This document shows, piece after piece, positions 7,912-15,919 of a DNA stretch of 40,199 nt. The stretch lies in the NCBI GenBank assembly GCA_023662865.1, contig JAMPIK010000020.1:1-40199 (forward strand). The letters are read 5' to 3'. The position numbers were made by a program, and so were the translations under genes. Position 1 is the stretch's first letter; every line of letters begins with the position of its first letter. The notes beneath the pieces were generated by a model. It did no database searches, had not been told where the DNA came from, and saw only the letters and a program-made list of their open reading frames with translations. The stretch comes from Prevotella sp. (GTDB lineage Bacteria; Bacteroidota; Bacteroidia; Bacteroidales; Muribaculaceae).

Positions 7912-9000
7912 ATGAAAAGACTGTTAATCTTCTCTGTGTGCGCTTTCTGCGCTCTGACCGCATATATTGCTCCGGCACAACAAACAAAAATTCTCACCGG
8001 TGACAAGGCCAATGAGTACGGTGTGGTGTACTCTCTGCCCGAAACGGAATTGGTAGTAGATGCCTCTTGTTCCGTCACGGTGCGTGTGCCGGGCCCTTAC
8101 CGAATTTATGCCAAACGCTACCTTGGTGCGGAAGCTCCGATACAGGAGTTCAGCTCAACGGCGAAGCTTGAAAACGCCGATATGTGGATACGCGGTGTTG
8201 CCTCCGACAGTAAATTCCTCATGCAGATGAAACCGGGTGCGTTGGCATCGCTCAATGTCTCAAACTCCGGAATGTTGTTGGCCATTAACGCTGAAACCGA
8301 GCTTGAAGCTGAAAGTGTACTTGAAATGCCTGAAAACACTCCCGTCCCTGATATCGATGAGTATCTTAAATATGTAGATGCCGACTATCTGGCGAGCCTC
8401 TCCTCGGCCAAACGTGCACAAATTCTTGCCCAAACCATAATGGAAATACGCGAGAGCCGGCTCTCCCTTTCGCGCGGCACGGCAGAGACTATGCCGGCCG
8501 ACGGCAAGCAACTGGAGTTGATGCTCAACGGTCTTGAACAGCAGGAAAATGCGTTGATGCGTGCTTTCAACGGATATGAACATACCTCTTACCAAGCTCA
8601 TCGCTACACATGCTTGCCGGACAGCACCGATACCGATACACAGGTGCTTCTGTTCCGTTTGAGCGACAATACCGGTTTCTGCGACAAAGATGATTACAGC
8701 GGCGAGGAAGTATACTTGTCGTTTAGCTTGAAATCAACCCCGGAATTGCCGTTGGATTTGCAAGGCAAGCCGAAGGAGCTTCCGAAGAATGCCGTTATCT
8801 ATTCATTGCCCGGCACTGCCGAAGTGGCTCTTGTTTACAAAGGGGAGCAAGCGGGCAGCTCCGAACAGTTCAATTTTGCTCAATTCGGCACTCAATTCGG
8901 CCTTGACCCCAAACTTTTTACTGATAAACGAAAACCGTATATGGCCTCTTTCGACCCGGCCACCGGCGCACTTATGTCGATAACCGAGATTGCGAAATGA
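7912..9000 (+). CDS. DUF4831 family secreted protein
   Basis: This 362-residue protein has a cleavable signal peptide ending near residues 20-23 (PAQQ). The opening segment GVVYSLPETELVVDASCSVTV and the following YRIYAKRYLGAEAPIQE are characteristic of DUF4831, a Bacteroidota family of unknown function. The C-terminal half contains NAVIYSLPGTAEVALVYKGE, echoing the N-terminal YSLP motif and suggesting two related beta-rich halves. It is likely periplasmic or outer-membrane associated. The last four bases (ATGA) overlap the start of the Lnb-like gene, so the two products are probably made together. No enzymatic motif is recognised. Confidence 0.82.
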   Translation: MKRLLIFSVCAFCALTAYIAPAQQTKILTGDKANEYGVVYSLPETELVVDASCSVTVRVPGPYRIYAKRYLGAEAPIQEFSSTAKLENADMWIRGVASDSKFLMQMKPGALASLNVSNSGMLLAINAETELEAESVLEMPENTPVPDIDEYLKYVDADYLASLSSAKRAQILAQTIMEIRESRLSLSRGTAETMPADGKQLELMLNGLEQQENALMRAFNGYEHTSYQAHRYTCLPDSTDTDTQVLLFRLSDNTGFCDKDDYSGEEVYLSFSLKSTPELPLDLQGKPKELPKNAVIYSLPGTAEVALVYKGEQAGSSEQFNFAQFGTQFGLDPKLFTDKRKPYMASFDPATGALMSITEIAK

Positions 9001-10193
9001 AAAGGCAAATTCTGTTTTTAACACTTCTGCTTACAGCCTGCTTCGGCCTCCGGGCGCGAAGCGAGCAGCTGACGGATTCTTTGTCAATCGGATTTGTAAC
9101 GTGTTATCCCGGGCCTGAAATTTTCGAGCTTTATGGCCATGAAGGGGTGCGCGTGAGCGGTACCGTAAACGGCGAGCCGATAGACGTGGTGTTCAATTAC
9201 GGCTTGTTCGATTTCTCCTCACCCGGCTTTATCTCGCGTTTTGTAAAAGGGGAGACGGATTATAATATCGGTGCTTCTCCCACGGCCTTGTTTTTGTACC
9301 CGTATCGTGAACGAGGGTCAAAGGTAGTGGAACGCAAGTTGCCTCTTTCGCAAGACGAGGCTCTGCAAATGTATAATGCCCTGCTCAATGATATTCGACC
9401 CGGCAACAATACTTACAGATATAAATATTTCAGCGCAAATTGCGCCACAAAACCGATTGATCATCTCAACCGTATTACCGGCTCTCGTTTCGCGCCAAAA
9501 GACGCCGCCGGGATTACTTATCGCAATGTGCTTGAAGAATACAATGCCGGATACCCATGGTATCAGTTTGGAATAGACCTTGTGCTCGGCTCGGAACTCG
9601 ACAAGCCGATTACATACGCCCAAACTACATTTGTCCCCATGGAAACGGACAGCCGCTATTTCGGGAGTATGCCGGAGAATGTGTTGGTTAAAGGGGAGGG
9701 TGACGGCAATCACCGTTCGGCGCCCACTCCCGGGTTCTTTTCTCCATTGTTTGTGTTCCGGGTAGTTTTCGCAATAGCGTTGCTCTTTGCCGTAAAGTCT
9801 GTCTACCGACACTACTTCGCTCCGGTGGAGAGCCTGCGCAAGGATGTCGCTCGCCGCTCTGTTATCAAGATACAAATTGCCTTGTGGTGTCTGCTTCAAG
9901 GGCTGGCCGGACTGTTGGTTTGCTACTTGACTTTCTTCTCCGAGCATGAAGGTACATCGCCCAATTTCAATGCAATATGGCTGAATCCGCTGTGGCTGCT
10001 TATAACCCTGCTGATATGGATACCGGCTTGTCTTAAGATTGTCAAAGTGTTGTGTATAGCCGATGCCGTTGTCACTTTGTTGCTGTTGTGCATATGGGCT
10101 GCACTTCCGCAAGCAATCAATCCGGCACAGATACCGCTTATGCTTACTACCGGCATCATCACCCTGCAAAGCCTTCTGCTCACTCGCCGGTAA
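8997..10193 (+). CDS. DUF4105 protein, candidate lipoprotein N-acyltransferase (Lnb-like)
   Basis: This 398-residue protein has an N-terminal signal or membrane anchor, a periplasmic DUF4105 domain (about 25-240), and a C-terminal block of about four to five membrane segments (about 250-398). DUF4105 contains a papain-like Cys-His arrangement; here His48 in YGHEGV and Cys149 in SANCATKPID are the candidate catalytic pair. Proteins with this arrangement have been assigned as Lnb, the lipoprotein N-acyltransferase of Bacteroides, which supplies the third acyl chain where no classical Lnt is present. The family link is recognised by eye; the enzymatic assignment is by homology. It overlaps DUF4831 by 4 nt and is followed 44 nt later by DUF389. 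Confidence 0.75.
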   Translation: MKRQILFLTLLLTACFGLRARSEQLTDSLSIGFVTCYPGPEIFELYGHEGVRVSGTVNGEPIDVVFNYGLFDFSSPGFISRFVKGETDYNIGASPTALFLYPYRERGSKVVERKLPLSQDEALQMYNALLNDIRPGNNTYRYKYFSANCATKPIDHLNRITGSRFAPKDAAGITYRNVLEEYNAGYPWYQFGIDLVLGSELDKPITYAQTTFVPMETDSRYFGSMPENVLVKGEGDGNHRSAPTPGFFSPLFVFRVVFAIALLFAVKSVYRHYFAPVESLRKDVARRSVIKIQIALWCLLQGLAGLLVCYLTFFSEHEGTSPNFNAIWLNPLWLLITLLIWIPACLKIVKVLCIADAVVTLLLLCIWAALPQAINPAQIPLMLTTGIITLQSLLLTRR

Positions 10194-10237
10194 ACTCTTG
10201 GCCAAGAGAATTGTTTTACAAGAAACGTTCTCTTGCT

Positions 10238-11629
10238 ATGGCTGTTTCCGAAATTATAAAATCCATAAAGAAGTACTTCAATGTGAGCGGCGATTTGGAA
10301 TCGCAATCTCAGATTGAAGAGTCCATACGTTCCGGCGTATCATTTCGCGGAGCCCAATTATTGGTGCTTATTTTCGCAATCTTGGTTGCTTCGCTTGGGC
10401 TTAACACAGACTCGATACCGGTAATAATCGGTGCCATGCTCATTTCCCCGCTTATGGGGCCGATTATCGGCATGGGGTTGGGTATCGGAATTCATGACTA
10501 CCCGCTGTTGCGTCGCGGCTTGAAGAATATTACAATGGCCGTTGTCGGTTCGCTTATCGCATCGACAATTTACTTCCTGATTTCGCCTCAGTATGAGGGA
10601 AACAGCCAGCTGTTGGCTCGTACCTCTCCCTCTATCTACGATGCGTTCATAGCCCTGTTCGGCGGCGCTGCCGGTATATTGAGTATTGCCGCCAAAAACA
10701 AAGGACAGGTATTGCCGGGTGTAGCTATCGCCACATCGCTCATGCCTCCGCTTTGCACTGCCGGTTATGGCCTTGCCACTTTCCAATGGCACTTCTTTGT
10801 CGGGGCGCTCTATTTGTTTTTTACCAACATGGTGTTTATTCTTTTCGCCTCGTGGATTGGCGTAAAGCTTATGCGCCTCAAACCGGTGCCGCGTCAGGAC
10901 AGTGCTCGCGCGCGAAGGGTACAAACCGTTGTCTATATCATAGTTATAGGTACCATATGCGTGAGTGCTTACCTTACAGCCTTGATGATAAGGAAGAGTA
11001 TTTTCTTGAACGAAGCCTCGGAATTTGTAGCCACACAACTTGACTTTCCCGGCACGGAGATATTTTCGCACAAGGAGTACATCGAAGGCACTGAGCGGCA
11101 TATTGAGGTCACTCTCATAGGAGCACGTTTGCCGCAGGACTCAATTGAACTCGTTGCCATGAAACGTCTTGCCGCCGCCGGACTCGGAGGTACCATGCTG
11201 ACAATAAATCAGGGGTTTGTAGGTGCGCCGACATCAACTCCTACATCAGCTCGGGGAGAAGATGTGACGCGTATGTACACCATGATGCAGAGTCAAATAG
11301 ATAATGTGCAAAGTCGCAATGATTCTTTGCAAGCGATTCTCAAGGCCGACAAGCACCTTGAAGATGCCGCCGTGCGGCTTGCCCCGGAGGTAAAGGTTGT
11401 GTTCCCGGGTATCAGCGACATGGCAGTGAGTCGCACGGTAGTGGCCAATCTTTTCGGGGAAGTTTCTTCGGATACGGTCACTGTACTTATGGTACGTGCC
11501 CCCCGGGGTCTGTCGGCTGCAGAAAAAGAAAAATTGGCTGATTACACTGCTGTTCGCCTGCATATTCCGTCAATCCGTGTGAGCGTAAACCCACCCTCCT
11601 TCCCATGGCCTAATAGAGAAGAGAGATAA
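10238..11629 (+). CDS. DUF389 family integral membrane protein
   Basis: This 463-residue protein starts MAVSEIIKSIKKYF and has a hydrophobic core of about six to seven membrane segments (about 40-265) followed by a soluble C-terminal domain. The stretch IPVIIGAMLISPLMGPIIGMGLG is the hallmark of DUF389 (TIGR00341-like), and VLPGVAIATSLMPPLCTAGYG is a second conserved part. Function is unknown; a transport role is suggested only by topology. The ATG at 10238 is chosen because the open frame further upstream lies inside the Lnb-like gene and lacks family similarity. Its 3' end overlaps that of the convergent glycosyltransferase gene by 20 nt. Confidence 0.88.
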   Translation: MAVSEIIKSIKKYFNVSGDLESQSQIEESIRSGVSFRGAQLLVLIFAILVASLGLNTDSIPVIIGAMLISPLMGPIIGMGLGIGIHDYPLLRRGLKNITMAVVGSLIASTIYFLISPQYEGNSQLLARTSPSIYDAFIALFGGAAGILSIAAKNKGQVLPGVAIATSLMPPLCTAGYGLATFQWHFFVGALYLFFTNMVFILFASWIGVKLMRLKPVPRQDSARARRVQTVVYIIVIGTICVSAYLTALMIRKSIFLNEASEFVATQLDFPGTEIFSHKEYIEGTERHIEVTLIGARLPQDSIELVAMKRLAAAGLGGTMLTINQGFVGAPTSTPTSARGEDVTRMYTMMQSQIDNVQSRNDSLQAILKADKHLEDAAVRLAPEVKVVFPGISDMAVSRTVVANLFGEVSSDTVTVLMVRAPRGLSAAEKEKLADYTAVRLHIPSIRVSVNPPSFPWPNREER

Positions 11630-12554
11630 TGCGGTCAAATCCTCGGCCTCCATGGCGAATGTACCAATAGGCAAGTTTTAATAGGGCTTTGCGTCGGTAT
11701 GAGTAACTGCTTATTTTTTTATGAACACAGTCTTTCCATTCTTCGGCAAGTTTTGTTTCTCCTTCGCGAGCAAAATGCGCAGCCAACATTATGCGGCGGT
11801 AGTTCATCAACGCGCAAATGCGCGGCGCATCGGCGAGTCCGGATTTTTTAAGTACTTGCTCCACGGCTTGTATCGGAGCTTCATACAGCTCGGCGCGGTC
11901 GCTGTAACGTGCACCGGTGATTGACTCGTTGCCGACAAAAATTTCGCAAACCACATCTGAAATCTGCGCAATCTTTTGAGTGGCAAGCAATAACCTGACC
12001 CCTAATTCCCAGTCGTCCCATATGCGGAGATTCTCATTCCAACCGCCCGCTTTCCTGAACAGTTCGGTAGAGGCGGCGTATCCCACAGTGCGAAGTGTGC
12101 CGTGGTGTATGTGAGCGTCCATGCGCGAGCCGCTCCGCAACGGCAATAGAAAGCTCTTGCCGGACCCGGTGCCCGTTTGCCGTGCGCGAGACATCACCAA
12201 TTCCGGCTTTTCTTCTCCCGTGAAGGCTGCCATAAATGCTTCCACAGCGTGAGGCATAAGCAGGTCATCAGAGTCAAAAAACAACATTCTACGGGTATCA
12301 ATCAACTCCAATCCCTTATTGCGTGCGGCGGCAGCTCCCGGTTTCAACTCGCGGGTTACCGTGATTTGCAACTCCCGGTCTTTGTTCTTGTCGGCCCATT
12401 CCTTCAAGAACTCATAGCTCCCGTCGGTGGAATTATTATCCACAAGAATTAAATGCAAAGGGCGATAGGTCTGTTGCCGGACGCTTTGCAGGGTTCGTTC
12501 CACTACTTTTCGCCGATTGAATACCGGAATAACTATGCCGAAGGTCTCATTCAT
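11610..12554 (-). CDS. Family 2 glycosyltransferase
   Basis: This 314-residue protein is a GT-A fold enzyme that transfers a sugar from a nucleotide-sugar donor to a glycan or lipid acceptor at the cytoplasmic face of the membrane. It opens with GIVIPVFNRRKVVERTLQSV and has LILVDNNSTDGSYEFL near residue 36-50, the donor-binding region. GAAAARNKGLE follows, and the DXD-type motif is DSDD at residues 94-97. WDDWELGVRLL near residue 180 fits the acceptor/base region. Donor and acceptor are unknown. It is divergent from the next glycosyltransferase, sharing a 46-bp intergenic region with mirrored promoter boxes. Confidence 0.92.
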   Translation of the reverse strand: MNETFGIVIPVFNRRKVVERTLQSVRQQTYRPLHLILVDNNSTDGSYEFLKEWADKNKDRELQITVTRELKPGAAAARNKGLELIDTRRMLFFDSDDLLMPHAVEAFMAAFTGEEKPELVMSRARQTGTGSGKSFLLPLRSGSRMDAHIHHGTLRTVGYAASTELFRKAGGWNENLRIWDDWELGVRLLLATQKIAQISDVVCEIFVGNESITGARYSDRAELYEAPIQAVEQVLKKSGLADAPRICALMNYRRIMLAAHFAREGETKLAEEWKDCVHKKISSYSYRRKALLKLAYWYIRHGGRGFDRIISLLY

Positions 12555-12558
12555 TTCA

Positions 12559-12566
12559 CAAAATTA
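12559..12566 (-). promoter_or_regulatory. -7 element, possibly giving a leaderless transcript
   Basis: TAATTTTG on the minus strand ends 4 nt before the ATG at 12554. Since transcription starts a few bases after this box, the message may begin at or next to the start codon. The same spacing is seen at 12589 and 28499. Confidence 0.5.
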
Positions 12567-12588
12567 CGAAATATTCTCAGAAAATTAG

Positions 12589-12596
12589 TACTTTTG
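12589..12596 (+). promoter_or_regulatory. -7 element, possibly giving a leaderless transcript
   Basis: TACTTTTG matches TAnnTTTG and ends 4 nt before the ATG at 12601. The N-terminal protein sequence from that ATG is a convincing glycosyltransferase start, so a downstream start is unlikely and a leaderless or near-leaderless mRNA is implied. Confidence 0.5.
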
Positions 12597-12600
12597 CACT

Positions 12601-13713
12601 ATGAAAATTCTTTTTGCAGGCGACTATTCAAATTTCCATGTCACGTTGGCGCGAGAGCTGCGCCGGCGCGGCCATTCGGTCACAGTGCTAAGCAGCGGCA
12701 ACCGATGTATGGATACCGAGCGAGATATCGACATTAGCCGAAAACCGGGAATTATCGGCTCGTTTGCTTATCTTAATCGCTTGTTTAAACTCATACCTTC
12801 GCTCAAAGGCTTTGATATAGTGCAGCTTATAAATCCCAACTTCCTCGATTTGCGCCCCGGCAAAATTCGCTATTTTTTCAATATACTCAAAGCCAACAAC
12901 AAGCATATCGGACTCTCATTGGCCGGCAGCGACCCGGTGACGGTGAAGGGCTGCGTTGAAGACAATCTGTTTAGATATTCGGAATTTCGCATAGGTATGG
13001 AAAAATCTCCATATGCGAAGGGCACTCCGGGTATAGAATATCGTTGGCTCAACGGCACCATGGGCGATCATTGCCGATATATTTACGAGAACTCGAATGT
13101 CGCCGTTTCCGCTCTTTATGAATATCATATCGCGGCCAAACCATATCTTCGGGAAAAGCTGGCATATGCCGGAATACCTGTTGACCTCGACTCGATAAAG
13201 TCGGTTCCATTCACTGTTCCGGCAGACGGAAAGGTCAATCTAATGGTCGGTATTAAGTCTGAATATGAACTGTTTAAGGGTGCTGACCGACTCCTTGCCG
13301 CCGCTCGAGAGGTAGAACGCATGCACCCCGATAAATGCCGCGTCTTGATAGCCCGCGACCTTCCTTATAAACAATATCTCGAGATGCTAAATGATGCACA
13401 TATAGTTCTTGATCAGCTTTATTCCTACACTCCGGCAACGAATGCACTTGAAACTATGGCTATGGGGAAAGTATCCGTGAGCGGAGCCGAGCCGGAATAT
13501 TATGATTTTATCGGAGAGAAAGAGCTGCACCCGGTTGTTAATGTTGTGCCGGACGATGAGTCGATTGTTGACACAATCAAGACCCTTGTCCTCTCGCCCG
13601 ATGATATGCGCAGGCGTGCGGCTCAGGGGCGTGAATTTGTAGCAAAACACAATTCATCAAAGGTGGTGACCGACCGCTTTATTGCACAATGGGACACGCT
13701 GATACGGAAATAA
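12601..13713 (+). CDS. GT-B glycosyltransferase (family 4-like)
   Basis: This 370-residue protein has the two-lobed layout of GT-B glycosyltransferases. The N-terminal lobe starts MKILFAGDYSNFHVTLARELRRRGHSV, a typical Rossmann start with a conserved helix. The C-terminal lobe carries GADRLLAAAREVE, then VLDQLYSYTPATNALETMAMGK, equivalent to the E-x7-E-type donor-binding motif region of GT4. It probably adds a sugar during cell-surface polysaccharide or lipopolysaccharide assembly. It overlaps the next glycosyltransferase gene by 25 nt, so the pair is likely one transcription unit. Substrates cannot be inferred. Confidence 0.85.
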   Translation: MKILFAGDYSNFHVTLARELRRRGHSVTVLSSGNRCMDTERDIDISRKPGIIGSFAYLNRLFKLIPSLKGFDIVQLINPNFLDLRPGKIRYFFNILKANNKHIGLSLAGSDPVTVKGCVEDNLFRYSEFRIGMEKSPYAKGTPGIEYRWLNGTMGDHCRYIYENSNVAVSALYEYHIAAKPYLREKLAYAGIPVDLDSIKSVPFTVPADGKVNLMVGIKSEYELFKGADRLLAAAREVERMHPDKCRVLIARDLPYKQYLEMLNDAHIVLDQLYSYTPATNALETMAMGKVSVSGAEPEYYDFIGEKELHPVVNVVPDDESIVDTIKTLVLSPDDMRRRAAQGREFVAKHNSSKVVTDRFIAQWDTLIRK

Positions 13714-14519
13714 AATTGCAAGTATTGGTGACTGTGTTTCAGCCCGAGGGTATGCACACTTTTGTCCGAACCAATCCTCCGCTTGTACCCGCAGTGGAAT
13801 ACATTGTCAGTTGGCAGCTCCCGGACGCAGACTGCCCGGTGCCGGCGGAAATTGTCCGGCGTCCGGATATCAAAGTATTCAAAACCAAGAGTAGGGGAGT
13901 GGCCCTAAATCGCAACCGGGCAGCGTCTTATGCCACCGCTCCGTATTGCCTTTGTGCCGACAACGATGTAGTATACCGGGCCGAGTCTCTTTCCGCTCTC
14001 ATTCAATTGTTCGATGATATGCCACAAGCCGATGTGATTTGCTGTCGCTCTACCTTTCACGGCAAATTCGTAAAGCCTTTCCCCTCTGATAAGGCGGTCA
14101 GCATAAAACACGCGCCCAAAGGATGGTATCCTTGCGGCTTTGAAATGGCTTATCGCCGCGAGAGCCCGGCCGGCAGTATTTCGTTTAACGAGAATTTCGG
14201 AGTAGGTGCTCCAATTTTCAAAGCCGGTGAAGAAGATGTCTGGCTGTGCGATGCCTTGAATGTCGGTGCGCGTATATATATTGTGCCGCTCACTATTTGT
14301 GAACATGACCATTCCACAACTTGCGATCGCCACGGTGCAGAAGACTGGTTCATAATGACCGGAGGTGCGCTTCACAGCCATCTGCACCCGCACACTTGGC
14401 TACTTCGTCGCTTGGTTCATGCACTGCGTCAAAAGGACATGCCTCGGTTTCGCCACTTCTGTTTGAGTTTGCAAGGAGCAAAGCTCGCGCGGCACCTGCA
14501 CTATTTCTCTCGCAGCTAA
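13689..14519 (+). CDS. Family 2-like glycosyltransferase (GT-A)
   Basis: This 276-residue protein shows GT-A features: GVALNRNRAASYATAPYCLCADNDVVY places the DND metal/donor motif near residues 94-96. A later acidic patch, GEEDVWLCDALNVGARIYIVP, resembles the catalytic-base region of GT2 enzymes that use an ED motif. The opening is less typical than in most GT2 proteins, so the exact start is uncertain; the ATG at 13689 lies inside the previous gene. Its stop overlaps the convergent LolD-like stop by 4 nt. It likely works with the preceding glycosyltransferase on a surface glycan. Confidence 0.82.
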   Translation: MGHADTEIKLQVLVTVFQPEGMHTFVRTNPPLVPAVEYIVSWQLPDADCPVPAEIVRRPDIKVFKTKSRGVALNRNRAASYATAPYCLCADNDVVYRAESLSALIQLFDDMPQADVICCRSTFHGKFVKPFPSDKAVSIKHAPKGWYPCGFEMAYRRESPAGSISFNENFGVGAPIFKAGEEDVWLCDALNVGARIYIVPLTICEHDHSTTCDRHGAEDWFIMTGGALHSHLHPHTWLLRRLVHALRQKDMPRFRHFCLSLQGAKLARHLHYFSRS

Positions 14520-15178
14520 GCGGGTTGAATTAAGCCGTCTTTTATATGTATTATTTCATGGCCGGTAGCTGCAAGTTCCGGGTCATGGGTCACTATCACG
14601 AAGCCTTGGCCGAGGTTGGCGTGGAGTTGCTGAAACAGGGCAATGATTTCGTCCCGATTGTGAGAATCGAGACTTCCGGTAGGCTCATCGGCGAAAACTA
14701 TATCCGGATCGTTGACCAATGCCCGCGCCACCGCCACACGCTGACGCTCTCCCCCTGACAGAGCCGACGGCTTATGGCTCAACCTCTCGCCCAAGCCCAA
14801 GAGTTTGAGAAGCTCCGTTGCCTTTTCGGCTGCCGGTTTTCGGCGCACTCCGGCTATCAATGCCGGCAGCATTACATTCTCTTGTGCATTGAATTCGGGC
14901 AGCAACTGATGTGTTTGAAACACAAAGCCGATATGCTTGCCTCTGAATTCAGACAATTTCTTGTCTCTCAGTGAAGTGACATCCAAATCATCGTATAATA
15001 CCGAGCCGGTGTCGGGTGTGTCGAGAGTACCCATAATCTGCAACAACGTGGTTTTCCCGGCGCCGCTCGCTCCCGTAAGCGTGATTATCTTATCAGTGGG
15101 TATTACCAGATCTATACCTTTAATCACCTCCAGTTGGCCGAACGATTTGCGCACTCCGCGCAGCTCTATTTTATTCAT
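14516..15178 (-). CDS. ABC transporter ATP-binding protein, LolD-like
   Basis: This 220-residue cytoplasmic ATPase has Walker A GASGAGKT (36-43), the Q-loop FVFQTHQLLPEFNAQENV, signature LSGGERQRVAVARAL, Walker B DIVFADEPTGSLD and the H-loop VIVTHD. The FQ.HQLLPEF.A.ENV segment and SGGE signature place it in the LolD/MacB/FtsE group that powers lipoprotein release or other non-transport mechanical work with FtsX-fold permeases. No permease is adjacent, but a LolE-like permease lies at 35220-36602. Pairing of the two is an inference. Its ATG overlaps the stop of tcdA (ATGA). Confidence 0.85.
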   Translation of the reverse strand: MNKIELRGVRKSFGQLEVIKGIDLVIPTDKIITLTGASGAGKTTLLQIMGTLDTPDTGSVLYDDLDVTSLRDKKLSEFRGKHIGFVFQTHQLLPEFNAQENVMLPALIAGVRRKPAAEKATELLKLLGLGERLSHKPSALSGGERQRVAVARALVNDPDIVFADEPTGSLDSHNRDEIIALFQQLHANLGQGFVIVTHDPELAATGHEIIHIKDGLIQPA

Positions 15179-15915
15179 GATGTAATGCTCTTATTGATAA
15201 TGTATGAGGCCATATATATGCCGAAAAGAGCCGGTATGGTGGCCAAAGTGCCATAGCCGGTTCGTTTATTATCCCGGTTTTGCTCTACAATCAATGAGCG
15301 TGAACGCGGAGGCTCGGAACTGTATACTACTTTTATCGAAGGTCGTCGCCCTCGGCGTTTAAAAGCCTCACGCACGGCACGCGCAAGTCCGTCCTGTTGT
15401 GTCTCCCATAGGTCTGCATATTGCACCCGTGTAGGATCCATTCGCCCTCCCGCACCCATTGAAGATATCACGTTTATTTTCCGGGCTTTGCAAGCGGCAA
15501 GCAGTGCAACCTTCGGTGCAACGGTGTCGATACAATCCGCAACAAAATCAAAACCGGGGGCAAGCATCGCCTCCACATTGTCGGCTGTGAGATATTGCTC
15601 AACGGCAGTTACCTCGCACTCCGGGTTTATATGGGCGATTCGCTCTTTGAACAGAGCCACTTTCGGCTGACCCGTTTGGCCTGTCAATGCTATTATCTGG
15701 CGGTTCAGATTGCTTGGCGCTACTGTGTCGGAGTCAATCAGGGTGAGATGCCCCGCGCCGCTGCGAGCAAGCATCTCGGCAACATAACCGCCTACTCCGC
15801 CCACACCTGCAATAAGCACCCTCAGCTCGGAAAGAGCTTTGACACCCTGCTCCCCTATAAGCCGAAGTGTCCGGGAGTTCCATTCATCAGATGTATGTTC
15901 GCTTATATTTGTCAT
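15175..15915 (-). CDS. tcdA: tRNA threonylcarbamoyladenosine dehydratase
   Basis: This 246-residue protein is an E1-like ThiF/MoeB-fold enzyme that uses ATP to convert t6A37 in ANN-decoding tRNAs to cyclic ct6A. The glycine-rich nucleotide loop GVGGVGG is at residues 37-43, followed by LIDSDTVAPSNLNRQ with the conserved D and NLNRQ. ADCIDTVAPKVAL and SSMGAGGRMDPTRV are specific for the TcdA (formerly YgdL/CsdL) group rather than ThiF or MoeB. It lacks the CxxC zinc motifs of ThiF/MoeB. It begins 4 nt after rpoN and overlaps the LolD-like gene by 4 nt. Confidence 0.92.
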   Translation of the reverse strand: MTNISEHTSDEWNSRTLRLIGEQGVKALSELRVLIAGVGGVGGYVAEMLARSGAGHLTLIDSDTVAPSNLNRQIIALTGQTGQPKVALFKERIAHINPECEVTAVEQYLTADNVEAMLAPGFDFVADCIDTVAPKVALLAACKARKINVISSMGAGGRMDPTRVQYADLWETQQDGLARAVREAFKRRGRRPSIKVVYSSEPPRSRSLIVEQNRDNKRTGYGTLATIPALFGIYMASYIINKSITS

Positions 15916-15919
15916 CTCA

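Noticed and set aside
9318..10205. 295-codon minus-strand open frame opposite the Lnb-like gene
   Set aside because: It is fully antisense to a well-supported gene with conserved motifs; the translated sequence is Gln/His-rich and lacks any domain.
10358..11101. 247-codon minus-strand open frame opposite DUF389
   Set aside because: Shadow of a conserved membrane protein; no signal, domain or promoter.
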